Source: Synergistaceae bacterium (GTDB lineage: Bacteria > Synergistota > Synergistia > Synergistales > Aminobacteriaceae). From it: a DNA stretch of 17,797 nucleotides. The position numbers and the translations under genes were made by a program. The stretch lies in NCBI GenBank assembly GCA_012523155.1, contig JAAYJB010000442.1, positions 1 through 17,797 on the forward strand. Direction: 5' to 3'. Below, piece after piece: positions 1 through 6,306 of this stretch (positions are counted from its first letter, which is position 1; each line of letters starts with the position of its first letter). The notes under the pieces were generated by a model. The model had not been told where the DNA came from, did no database searches, and was given only the letters and a program-made list of their open reading frames with translations.

Positions 1-431
1 TAGCTGGATCCCATCCACTCCGTGGGAAAGAAGGGTGAGTATGTAGTGATGCCCACATAGAGAAAAAGGATCAGGACTCCGCCTTTCAGTATTCCGGCCA
101 GTAAACCCAGTATCCTGTCGGCGAACGTTAGGGAAGCGAATTTAATGAATGCCCTGACTATACGGCAGACCGAAGCTGCCAGGACGACAACCGTAATGTA
201 AATGGCCACCATGAACCCCACGGAAACCATGGATTCGTTCGCTCCAGGGGTCATGGACATCATCCAGGCAGCCGGAACAGATGAGTATTTCCATGCAAGG
301 AATACACCCCCAAGGGTGCCGATAATGGAGAAAATTTCCCCCGTCAGACCGCGGAAGAGCCCCCTAAGGGCAAACGTGGCCACGATCAGGGCAATTGCGG
401 AGTCAAAGACAGATGCAAAGGTAAAGGTCAT
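1..431 (-). CDS. cvpA: CvpA family membrane protein, C-terminus cut by window edge
   Basis: The open frame starts at an ATG at 431-429 and runs off the left edge, giving 143 N-terminal residues. It begins MTFTFASVFDSAIALI and is strongly hydrophobic, with about four membrane segments. CvpA-family hallmarks are the early Asp-Ser-Ala, the RGLFRGLTGEI loop at about residues 23-33, and a DRILGLLAGILKG segment near residue 105. CvpA proteins are inner-membrane proteins; E. coli CvpA is needed for colicin V production, but the general molecular role is not settled. The start overlaps the zapA stop as ATGA, so translation is probably coupled, and a GAGGAG Shine-Dalgarno lies inside zapA. The pheT-zapA-cvpA order is common in Gram-positive-type genomes, where mutS2 often follows. 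Confidence 0.85.
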   Translation of the reverse strand, partial: MTFTFASVFDSAIALIVATFALRGLFRGLTGEIFSIIGTLGGVFLAWKYSSVPAAWMMSMTPGANESMVSVGFMVAIYITVVVLAASVCRIVRAFIKFASLTFADRILGLLAGILKGGVLILFLYVGITTYSPFFPTEWMGSS

Positions 432-679
432 AGGGTCTCCTCATCCTTCAGTTCAATAAGTGATTTTTCCAGTTTTCTTCCCAGTTTTTCCAAAATCCAA
501 GCTAACTGCAGGCAGGAAAGGAGAAGCAGGTTCTCCTGGTCAAGGGAACCGGAAAACTCCTTTGTGATCTCTGCCGACAGGGAAGAGATCCCCTTGAGGC
601 TTTCATCGTCCAGGGTAGTTTTCAGGAAATAGGATTTCTTCCCTATCTGGATATTCACTTCGCGAAGGGAGGCATCCAC
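428..679 (-). CDS. zapA: Cell division protein ZapA
   Basis: This 83-residue protein has the ZapA layout: an N-terminal segment REVNIQIGKKSYFLKT followed by a helical half with the conserved pattern ending QENLLLLSCLQLAWILEKL. ZapA binds FtsZ and promotes bundling of protofilaments in the Z ring at midcell. The start is a GTG at 679-677, chosen because AAAGGAG lies a suitable distance upstream and because it falls two bases after the stop of the preceding coiled-coil gene. The protein is slightly shorter than the roughly 85-110 residues usual in the family. The stop overlaps the cvpA start (ATGA). It is co-transcribed with pheT and the coiled-coil gene. The family call is good; the function in this organism is inferred. 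Confidence 0.85.
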   Translation of the reverse strand: MDASLREVNIQIGKKSYFLKTTLDDESLKGISSLSAEITKEFSGSLDQENLLLLSCLQLAWILEKLGRKLEKSLIELKDEETL

Positions 680-681
680 GC

Positions 682-1020
682 CTAAGGTCTCCTTTCACCT
701 CTGCCGTCGTGGTTCACTGGCTGAGGCTGGGATTGGGGCTGCCTGTTCTCGGGAAGGATGGAGTTCAGTTTCTCAAAAAGCGTCTTCATCTGTCCCTCGA
801 CCTGGCTCTTTTCCCTCTGGAAAGCCAATTTTTCTCTTTCAATAATTTCAAGATTCCGCTGGTTTTCTTTCGACACGCGGATACACTCAAGTTCCTTTTC
901 GGCAAGTTTATTCTTCAGCTCGTTATTTTGGAGACGAAGCTGGTCCCTTTCATTTTTCAGGGATGCCATCGCCTCGGAGATCCTGTCCGCCAACTGCTCA
1001 ATTTGACTGATCGTCACCAT
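682..1020 (-). CDS. Uncharacterised coiled-coil protein between pheT and zapA
   Basis: This 112-residue protein begins MVTISQIEQLADRISEAM. Residues of about 10-90 are rich in Leu, Glu, Lys, Asn and Gln with heptad-like spacing (NERDQLRLQNNELKNKLAEK), which indicates a continuous coiled coil. The C-terminus is a Pro/Gln-rich tail (ENRQPQSQPQPVNH) ending in charged residues, probably disordered. It has no signal peptide or membrane segment, so it is cytoplasmic. The ATG has an AGGAGG that overlaps the pheT stop, 14 bases upstream, and zapA follows after two bases. Position and architecture resemble ZapB-like Z-ring proteins, but this is inference; I do not recognise a specific family. A general SlyX- or TolA-like helical protein is also possible. 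Confidence 0.8.
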   Translation of the reverse strand: MVTISQIEQLADRISEAMASLKNERDQLRLQNNELKNKLAEKELECIRVSKENQRNLEIIEREKLAFQREKSQVEGQMKTLFEKLNSILPENRQPQSQPQPVNHDGRGERRP

Positions 1021-1034
1021 TTTCCGGATTCCTC

Positions 1035-3437
1035 CTATCGTAGGATATAGCCCAGGGCTTCCAGTTTTTTCCGCACACAGGCGTGGACACCGTCGACCTC
1101 GCTGTCGGTGAGTGTTTTGTCATCCCGCTGGTACGCCAGCGAAAAAGCGAGGCTGCGGTGTCCCTCGGGTACCCCTTTGCCCACGTAGATATCAAAAAGA
1201 CGAACATTCCTCAGCAGTTCCCCGGCTTCTTCGCGCATGTGGCGGACGACGTCCTCCATGGGGCTTTCCGATGGAACGAAGAGGGAGATGTCCCTGTAGA
1301 CGGGCGGGAACTGAGAGCTCTCCCGGAATGACGGGAGAACATCTTTTTCAAAAGGTTCAAGGTCGAGTTCAAAGGCATAAAGCGGTGCACAGTCCAGATC
1401 TCTCTCAATGGAAGGTTTCAGGCGGAGCAGGTACCCTACTTTCCTGCCGTCCTTCTCGATCCCGGCGGTCTGGCCTCCGTGACCGAAGGGTTCCTCACCC
1501 TGCACAAACTGCAGCGATACATGTCTGCTTCCGGCAAGAGCCAGGATGTCACCCTTGAGGGAGAAGAGATCATCGGCTTCCTGCGGTCCGTAGGGAAGCC
1601 GGGGATCCCTGCCTCCGTATACGAGACCTGCAATGCGTTCAATTTCTTCATGGCCGCCCTCTTCGAGCGGGAGAAAAACCCTTCCGAGCTCAAAAACCAT
1701 TACGGGAGACTTCCAGCCTGCAAGGGAGGTCTGTTCTGCGCTGCGCAGAAGACCGGGCAGGAGGATCGTCCTCATTACGGACTGCTCCCCGCTTAGGGGG
1801 TTGGCAAGCTCAAGAGGACGTGCTCTTCTGTCATTCTCCGGGAGCCTGAGAAGCTTCACGAAGGAGGGGGACAAAAAGCTGTAGTTTACGAGCTCCACAT
1901 ATCCCCTGGAAAGAAGTGTTCTGCGTATGTCGCCTTTCAGGCGCGTAACGGACCCGATGTCTCCCCTGCCGTAAAGCACCTGGGGAAGTCTCGGCTCCAT
2001 GGTTTCATTATACCCTCTTATGCGCCCGACCTCCTCCAGGAGGTCTTCCTCGATGGTGATATCGGGACGCCACGAGGGAACATTGAAGGTCCGCTTTCCC
2101 TCTTCAGCGGCTATTTCTTTCAGCCCGAGCCTCTGCAGGATCTGCGACGCTTCGTCGAGGTCTCCTGTGAGGAGTATTTTCTGCAGCATCTTTCCGGTAA
2201 TGCTCACGGTCACCTGGTCTTTCCGCTCAGATGAAGCACTCCGGATGACGTAGGCGGATTGGGCGGAGCCCCACTCTTTCAGGAGGTTCGCGATATAGTT
2301 GAGAGCGATTTCGGCAAGGGCGGAATCGACCGTTCGGGCATACCTGAATGCCGCCTCAGAGTTGATGCCCAGTCTTCGCGAAGTCCGGCTCACACGTATT
2401 GCATCGAAGGAGGCCGATTCAATGTAAACGCTGCGGGTTTCAGGGAGGATCTCGCTGTTCTCGCCCCCCATGACCCCGGCTATGCCGATGGGGTTCCCTC
2501 CGCTGGTAATGAGTAGGTCTGTATCCTGAAGAGAGTGGCTCTTGCCGTCAAGAGTCCTGATGGTCTCTCCCTGAACGGCCGGACGGACCGTGATCTCAGG
2601 AGCCGCAAGGCGTCCCGCATCGAAGGCGTGGGTCGGCTGGCCCAGGGTGAGCATGGCGAGGTTGGTTGCGTCCACCATGTTGGATATGGGCCTCATGCCG
2701 AGGAATGAGAGGGCAATGCGTACGCGAAGGGGTGATACGCCAGGGACAAGGCCGGTGGCGAGCCCGAGGCAGTATTTTCTGCATCCGTCGTCCTCGAGAG
2801 TGATCCCCCTGAATTCTGACGGCCATTCTTTCGGCTCTGCCGGTGCAGGGGTTTGAGCGGGGTCGTTCTTCCATTCTGTGCCGGGAAAAAGGGCGTATAC
2901 CTCCCTGGCCACTCCTAGCAGGCTGAGCAGGTCTCCCCTGTTGGGGGTGATGGAGAGGTCAAGGACGGCGTCGTCAAGCCCGAGCCATTTCTTCGCGTCC
3001 TCACCGACAGGGGCATCCGGGGAAAGGCGGAGTATGCCGAATTCATCGGCCGCCTCCGGGACTCCGAGTTCTTCAGCCGAGAGAAGCATCCCTTGGCTTT
3101 CAACACTGCCGAAACTCCTGGTGCCGAGAACGGAACCGTCAGCGAGCACTGCGCCGGGGCGCCCGTAAGGGACCCTGTCCCCCGCCGAAAGGTTGGGGGC
3201 GGCGGTAACAACGACAGCCGTACCAATTCCGTCGTTCACGGCGGCAACAAAGAGTAAGTCCTTCTCAGGGTGCTTCTCAAGTTTTTCGATGAGGGCTATC
3301 CGCACGTCTTTGAGCTGCCTGCAGGGATATTCAATGGATTCCACTTCGCATCCGGTGAGGGTAAGCCTTTCGGCGACTTCTTCAAGGGACGCGGGTATCG
3401 AGATGATATCGTTGAGCATATTCCAGGATATGAGCAT
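1035..3437 (-). CDS. pheT: Phenylalanine--tRNA ligase beta subunit
   Basis: This is the 800-residue beta subunit of the heterotetrameric (alpha-beta)2 enzyme that charges tRNA-Phe in the cytoplasm. Domains in order: N-terminal hot-dog segment and EMAP/OB tRNA-binding fold (about 40-150), B3/B4 editing region with ITPNRGDLLSLLGVARE near 165-185 and RPISNMVDATN near 250, B5 domain (about 405-480), catalytic-like core (about 490-690), and a C-terminal FDX-ACB anticodon-binding domain beginning FPPVYRDISLF. Length is normal for bacterial PheT. The ATG at 3437-3435 overlaps the pheS stop by one base (TGATG), the usual way of coupling equal subunit synthesis. The stop overlaps the Shine-Dalgarno of the next gene. 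No missing domain is evident. Confidence 0.98.
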   Translation of the reverse strand: MLISWNMLNDIISIPASLEEVAERLTLTGCEVESIEYPCRQLKDVRIALIEKLEKHPEKDLLFVAAVNDGIGTAVVVTAAPNLSAGDRVPYGRPGAVLADGSVLGTRSFGSVESQGMLLSAEELGVPEAADEFGILRLSPDAPVGEDAKKWLGLDDAVLDLSITPNRGDLLSLLGVAREVYALFPGTEWKNDPAQTPAPAEPKEWPSEFRGITLEDDGCRKYCLGLATGLVPGVSPLRVRIALSFLGMRPISNMVDATNLAMLTLGQPTHAFDAGRLAAPEITVRPAVQGETIRTLDGKSHSLQDTDLLITSGGNPIGIAGVMGGENSEILPETRSVYIESASFDAIRVSRTSRRLGINSEAAFRYARTVDSALAEIALNYIANLLKEWGSAQSAYVIRSASSERKDQVTVSITGKMLQKILLTGDLDEASQILQRLGLKEIAAEEGKRTFNVPSWRPDITIEEDLLEEVGRIRGYNETMEPRLPQVLYGRGDIGSVTRLKGDIRRTLLSRGYVELVNYSFLSPSFVKLLRLPENDRRARPLELANPLSGEQSVMRTILLPGLLRSAEQTSLAGWKSPVMVFELGRVFLPLEEGGHEEIERIAGLVYGGRDPRLPYGPQEADDLFSLKGDILALAGSRHVSLQFVQGEEPFGHGGQTAGIEKDGRKVGYLLRLKPSIERDLDCAPLYAFELDLEPFEKDVLPSFRESSQFPPVYRDISLFVPSESPMEDVVRHMREEAGELLRNVRLFDIYVGKGVPEGHRSLAFSLAYQRDDKTLTDSEVDGVHACVRKKLEALGYILR

Positions 3438-4477
3438 CAGAGAGCCCTCCCCGAGAGAAGATAGGGCACGTTGCCTTCAAAGAGGACGCGCAGGTCGGTA
3501 AGCTTGTATTTCAGCATGGCGAGCCGGTCCAAGCCTACTCCCCATGCAAAACCGTTGTATACCTGCGGATCGATTCCTCCGTACCGGAGCACGGTAGGGT
3601 GGACCATTCCGAGCCCTGCGACCTCAAGCCACCCCGTACCCTTGCATATTCTGCAGGAGGGGTTTTTGCCCGAGCATTCCACGCATTCTATGTCAAGTTC
3701 CAGCGAGGGTTCGGTGAAAGGAAAATAGCTCGCTCGGTACCGGGCTTTTAGTGAGCGGCCAAAAAGCGCCTCCATAAGCGCCTCCAGGCAGCCCTTCATG
3801 TCGGCCACGGAAATATCCTTCTCCACCAGCAGTCCTTCAAGCTGGTGGAACATGGGGGAATGGGTAGGGTCACTGTCACGCCTGTAAACTTTCCCCGGGC
3901 ACACGATGCGGATAGGTGCACCGAACCTGAGCATGGAGCGCACCTGAACGGGCGATGTGTGGGTGCGCAGAAGCTTTCCGTCCGGGAAATAGAACGTGTC
4001 CTGCATATCCCTTGCAGGGTGAGACGCCGGGATGTTGAGCGCCTCAAAATTGTGGAAGTCATCCTCTATCTCGGGGCCGAGAGCCACGGAGAATCCGAGC
4101 CCGGCGAGTATTTCAACCACGTCCTGGGTGAGCTGGGCAACGGGATGTATGCCGCCCCACATTCTGCTCCTTGGAGGGAGGGTAACGTCCAGCCTGTTTT
4201 TCCGCTCCTCCTCCGCTGATTCAGCTTCCTCTATCTGCGTCTTTTTTGACGCCAGGCGCTGCTCCATTGCGTCCCTGAGAGAGTTTATCGCCTCTCCCGC
4301 TGCCGGGCGCTCCTCCGTGGGAAGAGATCCGAGCTTTTTCAGGAAGGAGGTCAACGATCCTTTTTTCCCGAGAAAGGCCACCTTCACCTGCTGCAGTTCA
4401 TCTGAAGAGGCCGCTCCGGACAATCGTTCCGCGAAGTTTTTTTCAATTATTTCAAGTTCACCGAGGATAGATGTCAC
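3437..4477 (-). CDS. pheS: Phenylalanine--tRNA ligase alpha subunit
   Basis: This is the 346-residue class II catalytic subunit. The N-terminal coiled coil (about 1-95) contacts tRNA; the catalytic core follows. Visible motifs are the substrate loop RTHTSPVQVRSM (171-182), motif 2 VYRRDSDPTHSPMFHQLEG (197-215), and motif 3 GFAWGVGLDRLAM (309-321). A Cys4 cluster (C265, C268, C275, C278; CxxC-x6-CxxC) sits between motif 2 and motif 3 and looks like a small zinc ribbon; the E. coli protein lacks it. The start is a GTG at 4477-4475, supported by AAGGAGG ten bases upstream. A promoter candidate lies 47-75 bases upstream, so pheST is transcribed separately from rplT. No T-box precedes it. Confidence 0.98.
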   Translation of the reverse strand: MTSILGELEIIEKNFAERLSGAASSDELQQVKVAFLGKKGSLTSFLKKLGSLPTEERPAAGEAINSLRDAMEQRLASKKTQIEEAESAEEERKNRLDVTLPPRSRMWGGIHPVAQLTQDVVEILAGLGFSVALGPEIEDDFHNFEALNIPASHPARDMQDTFYFPDGKLLRTHTSPVQVRSMLRFGAPIRIVCPGKVYRRDSDPTHSPMFHQLEGLLVEKDISVADMKGCLEALMEALFGRSLKARYRASYFPFTEPSLELDIECVECSGKNPSCRICKGTGWLEVAGLGMVHPTVLRYGGIDPQVYNGFAWGVGLDRLAMLKYKLTDLRVLFEGNVPYLLSGRAL

Positions 4478-4523
4478 TTGCCGATTTCCTCCTTGTCCTT
4501 GTCTCGTTCAATGTAATTATTAT

Positions 4524-4552
4524 ATTATACGTCTTCCGCCGGAGCAGTTCCA
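4524..4552 (-). promoter_or_regulatory. Candidate sigma-70-type promoter for pheST
   Basis: Read on the minus strand, a perfect TATAAT -10 lies at 4529-4524, with a weak -35 TGGAAC at 4552-4547 and a 17-base spacer. It sits in an AT-rich patch in the otherwise GC-rich gap between the rplT terminator and pheS. The predicted leader before pheS is only about 40 bases, too short for a T-box. The stretch between this promoter and the terminator (about 4553-4618) shows nothing else I can support. Confidence 0.6.
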
Positions 4553-4616
4553 TTCCGGCCCGGGACACATGGCCCCTGATGGGTGCAGCAAAAGGACTCA
4601 CTGTATGTACAATACC

Positions 4617-4656
4617 ATAAAAAAGAGGGTTCCTACCGCGCGAGCGACAGGAACCC
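4617..4656 (-). terminator. Intrinsic terminator after rplT
   Basis: The perfect inverted repeat GGGTTCCT (4627-4634) and AGGAACCC (4649-4656) encloses a loop that can itself form a three-pair CGC/GCG stem closed by four bases. On the minus strand the stem is followed by TCTTTTTTAT. It lies about 76 bases past the rplT stop and marks the end of the infC-rpmI-rplT transcript. Confidence 0.85.
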
Positions 4657-4732
4657 AGAGATATCGATCCCGTCCGGATCAGCCTGCGGTTTTCCGCGAA
4701 AACAGCGTTACGGGCAGGCAGAAACCGTCCTG

Positions 4733-5092
4733 CTATTTGCCCAGCGCGTTTCTCGCCTGGTCGGCGAGCTGCGTGAAGGCCGCCATGTCGTTGATGGCAA
4801 GCTCGGACAGCATTTTCCGGTTGATATTGATTCCTGCCTTTTTCAGCCCGTTCATCAGGACGCTGTAGGAAAGGCCCTGTGCACGGGATGCGGCATTGAT
4901 TCGGGTGATCCACAGGCGCCGGAAGTCTCTTTTCTTTTTCTTCCTGTCTGTGTAGGCCCTTGAAAGGGAATGAAGGAAAGCTTCCCTTGCTCTTCTGTAC
5001 ACATTCTTTTTCCGTCCCCAGTACCCTTTGGTGATGGAAAAAAGTCTTTTTCTTTTTTTATCGCTAGCGCTACCACCTTTGACTCGGGGCAT
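4733..5092 (-). CDS. rplT: 50S ribosomal protein L20
   Basis: This 119-residue basic protein matches L20 throughout: start [16 protein letters not shown], then the long helix with AKGYWG-type segment (here [15 protein letters not shown]), the conserved [14 protein letters not shown], and a globular end around [15 protein letters not shown]20 binds 23S rRNA early in large-subunit assembly. In E. coli and Bacillus it also represses its own operon by binding the leader RNA. The ATG at 5092-5090 has GAGGTGA upstream. It is the last gene of infC-rpmI-rplT, 45 bases after rpmI, and is followed by an intrinsic terminator. Length is typical for the family. Confidence 0.98.
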   Translation of the reverse strand: MPRVKGGSASDKKRKRLFSITKGYWGRKKNVYRRAREAFLHSLSRAYTDRKKKKRDFRRLWITRINAASRAQGLSYSVLMNGLKKAGININRKMLSELAINDMAAFTQLADQARNALGK

Positions 5093-5137
5093 CGCACGTC
5101 ACCTCTTTCATAAAATAAACTTTTCCAGATCCGGTTT

Positions 5138-5335
5138 TCAGCTGTACGGGAGAAGCTTTCTCATGTACTCCATCTGGGTGTCATCAACGTACCCTTTCTT
5201 GCGCAGCTTCCTGAGCCTCGAGGGGCTTTTGCAGCTGAGCAGGTGGCCTCTTCCTGCCTTGCGGTAGGATAGTTTTCCTGTGCCGGTGAACGAAAAACGC
5301 TTCTTCGCTCCCGAATGGGATTTAAGCTTTGGCAA
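5138..5335 (-). CDS. rpmI: 50S ribosomal protein L35
   Basis: This 65-residue basic protein begins MPKLKSHSGAKKRFSFTGTG, with the conserved KSH-(S/T)-GAKKRF core, a histidine-containing GHLLSCKSPSRLRKLRKKG middle, and an end at LPYS. It is a large-subunit assembly protein located near L20. The start is a TTG at 5335-5333, fixed by the invariant Pro-Lys that follows and by GGAGG at 5348-5344, eight bases upstream. A hairpin followed by TTTTAT lies between infC and this gene (see separate entry), in the place where E. coli carries its L20 control site. Co-transcribed with infC and rplT. Confidence 0.97.
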   Translation of the reverse strand: MPKLKSHSGAKKRFSFTGTGKLSYRKAGRGHLLSCKSPSRLRKLRKKGYVDDTQMEYMRKLLPYS

Positions 5336-5368
5336 AATGTTTTCCTCCTTCCCGGATGATGAGTCAAG

Positions 5369-5398
5369 ATAAAAGCCCGCCGCATCCAGGCGACAGGC
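5369..5398 (-). promoter_or_regulatory. Hairpin with short U-run between infC and rpmI
   Basis: On the minus strand GCCTGTCGC (5398-5390) pairs with GCGGCGGGC (5383-5375) over nine pairs, two of them G-U, around a six-base loop, and is followed by TTTTAT. The rpmI Shine-Dalgarno GGAGG is about 25 bases further on. It may be a weak terminator or a translational control element for rpmI-rplT; binding of L20 is only inferred from position. Confidence 0.5.
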
Positions 5399-5431
5399 GA
5401 AAAAGCAGTAAAAATGGAATTCGCGGCCGGT

Positions 5432-6091
5432 TTATTCTGCTGTTGTCTCAGGCGCTGGAGCCGCCTCCTCTTTCTTTTTTTCATCAACTTTTTTACCGGC
5501 GTTCTTTTTCTCAGCGATTTTGCCTGCGTCATTCTTTTCGGGTTTTGTTGCAATCTTTCCCTGCCCCGGGGGAAGGGGCGTCATCATTATCCTCATGTAC
5601 CGCCCTTCCATGCGGGGTCTGCCTTCGCTCTTGCCAAGCCCCTCGCAGTCTGCGATCACCCGTGCAAGGACTTCTTCTCCCTTGCTCAGGAAGGACATCT
5701 CCCTGCCACGGAAAAACACCGATACCTTTACCCTGTGACCGTCTTCCAGGAAGCTCTTGATGGCGCGGACCTTGAAGTCGTAGTCGTGCTCGTCGATCTT
5801 CGGACGCATCTTCATTTCCTTCAGGGTCTGCACTTTCTGCTTCTTCCTGGCGTCCTTCTCCTTTTTCTGGAGCTGGTACCTGTACTTCCCGTAATCGAGT
5901 ATGCGGCACACGGGAGGAGCAGCCTGCGGGGCGACTTCCACGAGGTCGAGCTGGCGTTCCTCCGCCATGCGGATACCTTCAGCTGTCGGGATAATCCCCA
6001 TCTTGACGCCGTTCTCGTCGATGAGCAGGATTTCGCGGGAGGTAATCTCCCGGTTGACTCTGGGATCTCCGTCTTCTTTTCTTGCTACTAT
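5432..6091 (-). CDS. infC: Translation initiation factor IF-3, starting at an AUA codon
   Basis: IF-3 binds the 30S subunit, blocks premature 50S joining and checks initiator tRNA and start codon. The first ATG (6001) would start at MGIIPTAEGI and delete the conserved family N-terminus. The frame continues 30 codons upstream with VNREITSREILLIDENGVK, a clear IF-3 N-terminus, back to an ATA at 6091-6089. GGAGG lies nine bases before it at 6105-6101, and an in-frame TGA sits just before it, leaving no ATG, GTG or TTG. The resulting 219-residue protein has an N domain (about 10-80) including the family signature around VCRILDYGKYRYQ, a linker helix, and a C domain (about 88-172). It ends in a Lys/Ala/Glu-rich tail (about 178-219) absent from E. 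coli IF-3. Confidence 0.93.
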   Translation of the reverse strand: MVARKEDGDPRVNREITSREILLIDENGVKMGIIPTAEGIRMAEERQLDLVEVAPQAAPPVCRILDYGKYRYQLQKKEKDARKKQKVQTLKEMKMRPKIDEHDYDFKVRAIKSFLEDGHRVKVSVFFRGREMSFLSKGEEVLARVIADCEGLGKSEGRPRMEGRYMRIMMTPLPPGQGKIATKPEKNDAGKIAEKKNAGKKVDEKKKEEAAPAPETTAE

Positions 6092-6116
6092 AGCCTTTCA
6101 CCTCCATGTGAAATAT

Positions 6117-6146
6117 GAAAAGGGGCCGGTGAAGCCACCGGCCCCT
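6117..6146 (-). promoter_or_regulatory. Attenuator-like hairpin just upstream of infC
   Basis: GGGGCCGGTG (6122-6131) and CACCGGCCCC (6136-6145), plus a closing A-T pair, form an 11-pair stem with a four-base loop. On the minus strand it is followed by a short TTTT and then, within about 15 bases, the infC Shine-Dalgarno. The strand and position suit a transcription attenuator of infC-rpmI-rplT. It can also act as a weak terminator for thrS, which otherwise has none. Confidence 0.7.
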
Positions 6147-6200
6147 CGATACGCAACGAGAGAATCTCTTTGACCGGACAGCAGGAAAAACCGCACGGTG

Positions 6201-6216
6201 AGAGGGTGGCCCCTCT
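6201..6216 (-). promoter_or_regulatory. First leader hairpin of the infC operon, possible antiterminator partner
   Basis: The minus strand reads AGAGGG-GCCA-CCCTCT, a six-pair stem with a four-base loop. Its central GCCACC is complementary to GGTGGC at the top of the downstream attenuator hairpin, so the two structures could compete. This alternative pairing is inference from complementarity only. Confidence 0.4.
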
Positions 6217-6240
6217 TCTTTTCTTTCCAAAAACTTGAAG

Positions 6241-6269
6241 AATATATCATATCGGCGGGAAAAACGCAA
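6241..6269 (-). promoter_or_regulatory. Candidate promoter for infC-rpmI-rplT
   Basis: On the minus strand the -10 is TATATT (6246-6241), preceded by TGA as in an extended -10 element. The -35 is TTGCGT (6269-6264) with a 17-base spacer. It lies between the thrS stop and the infC leader hairpins, predicting a leader of about 140 bases. Confidence 0.65.
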
Positions 6270-6306
6270 ATACCAATTCACCCTGCATGGTTTTCCCGTT
6301 CACAGC

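Noticed and set aside
4478..4618. Possible T-box or Phe attenuator upstream of pheS
   Set aside because: No T-box motif, no leader peptide with Phe codons, and the only terminator in the gap belongs to the rplT side, upstream of the pheS promoter.
4032..4868. Plus-strand open frame of 278 codons across pheS, the intergenic gap and rplT
   Set aside because: It crosses two real genes, a terminator and a promoter on the other strand, and its translation has no domain-like pattern.
4458..4913. Minus-strand open frame of 151 codons overlapping rplT and the pheS start
   Set aside because: Out of frame with both genes, spans the terminator and promoter, and shows no family features.
5414..6118. 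Plus-strand open frame of 234 codons opposite infC
   Set aside because: Antisense to the conserved IF-3 frame; composition is low-complexity from the reverse of Lys/Glu codons.
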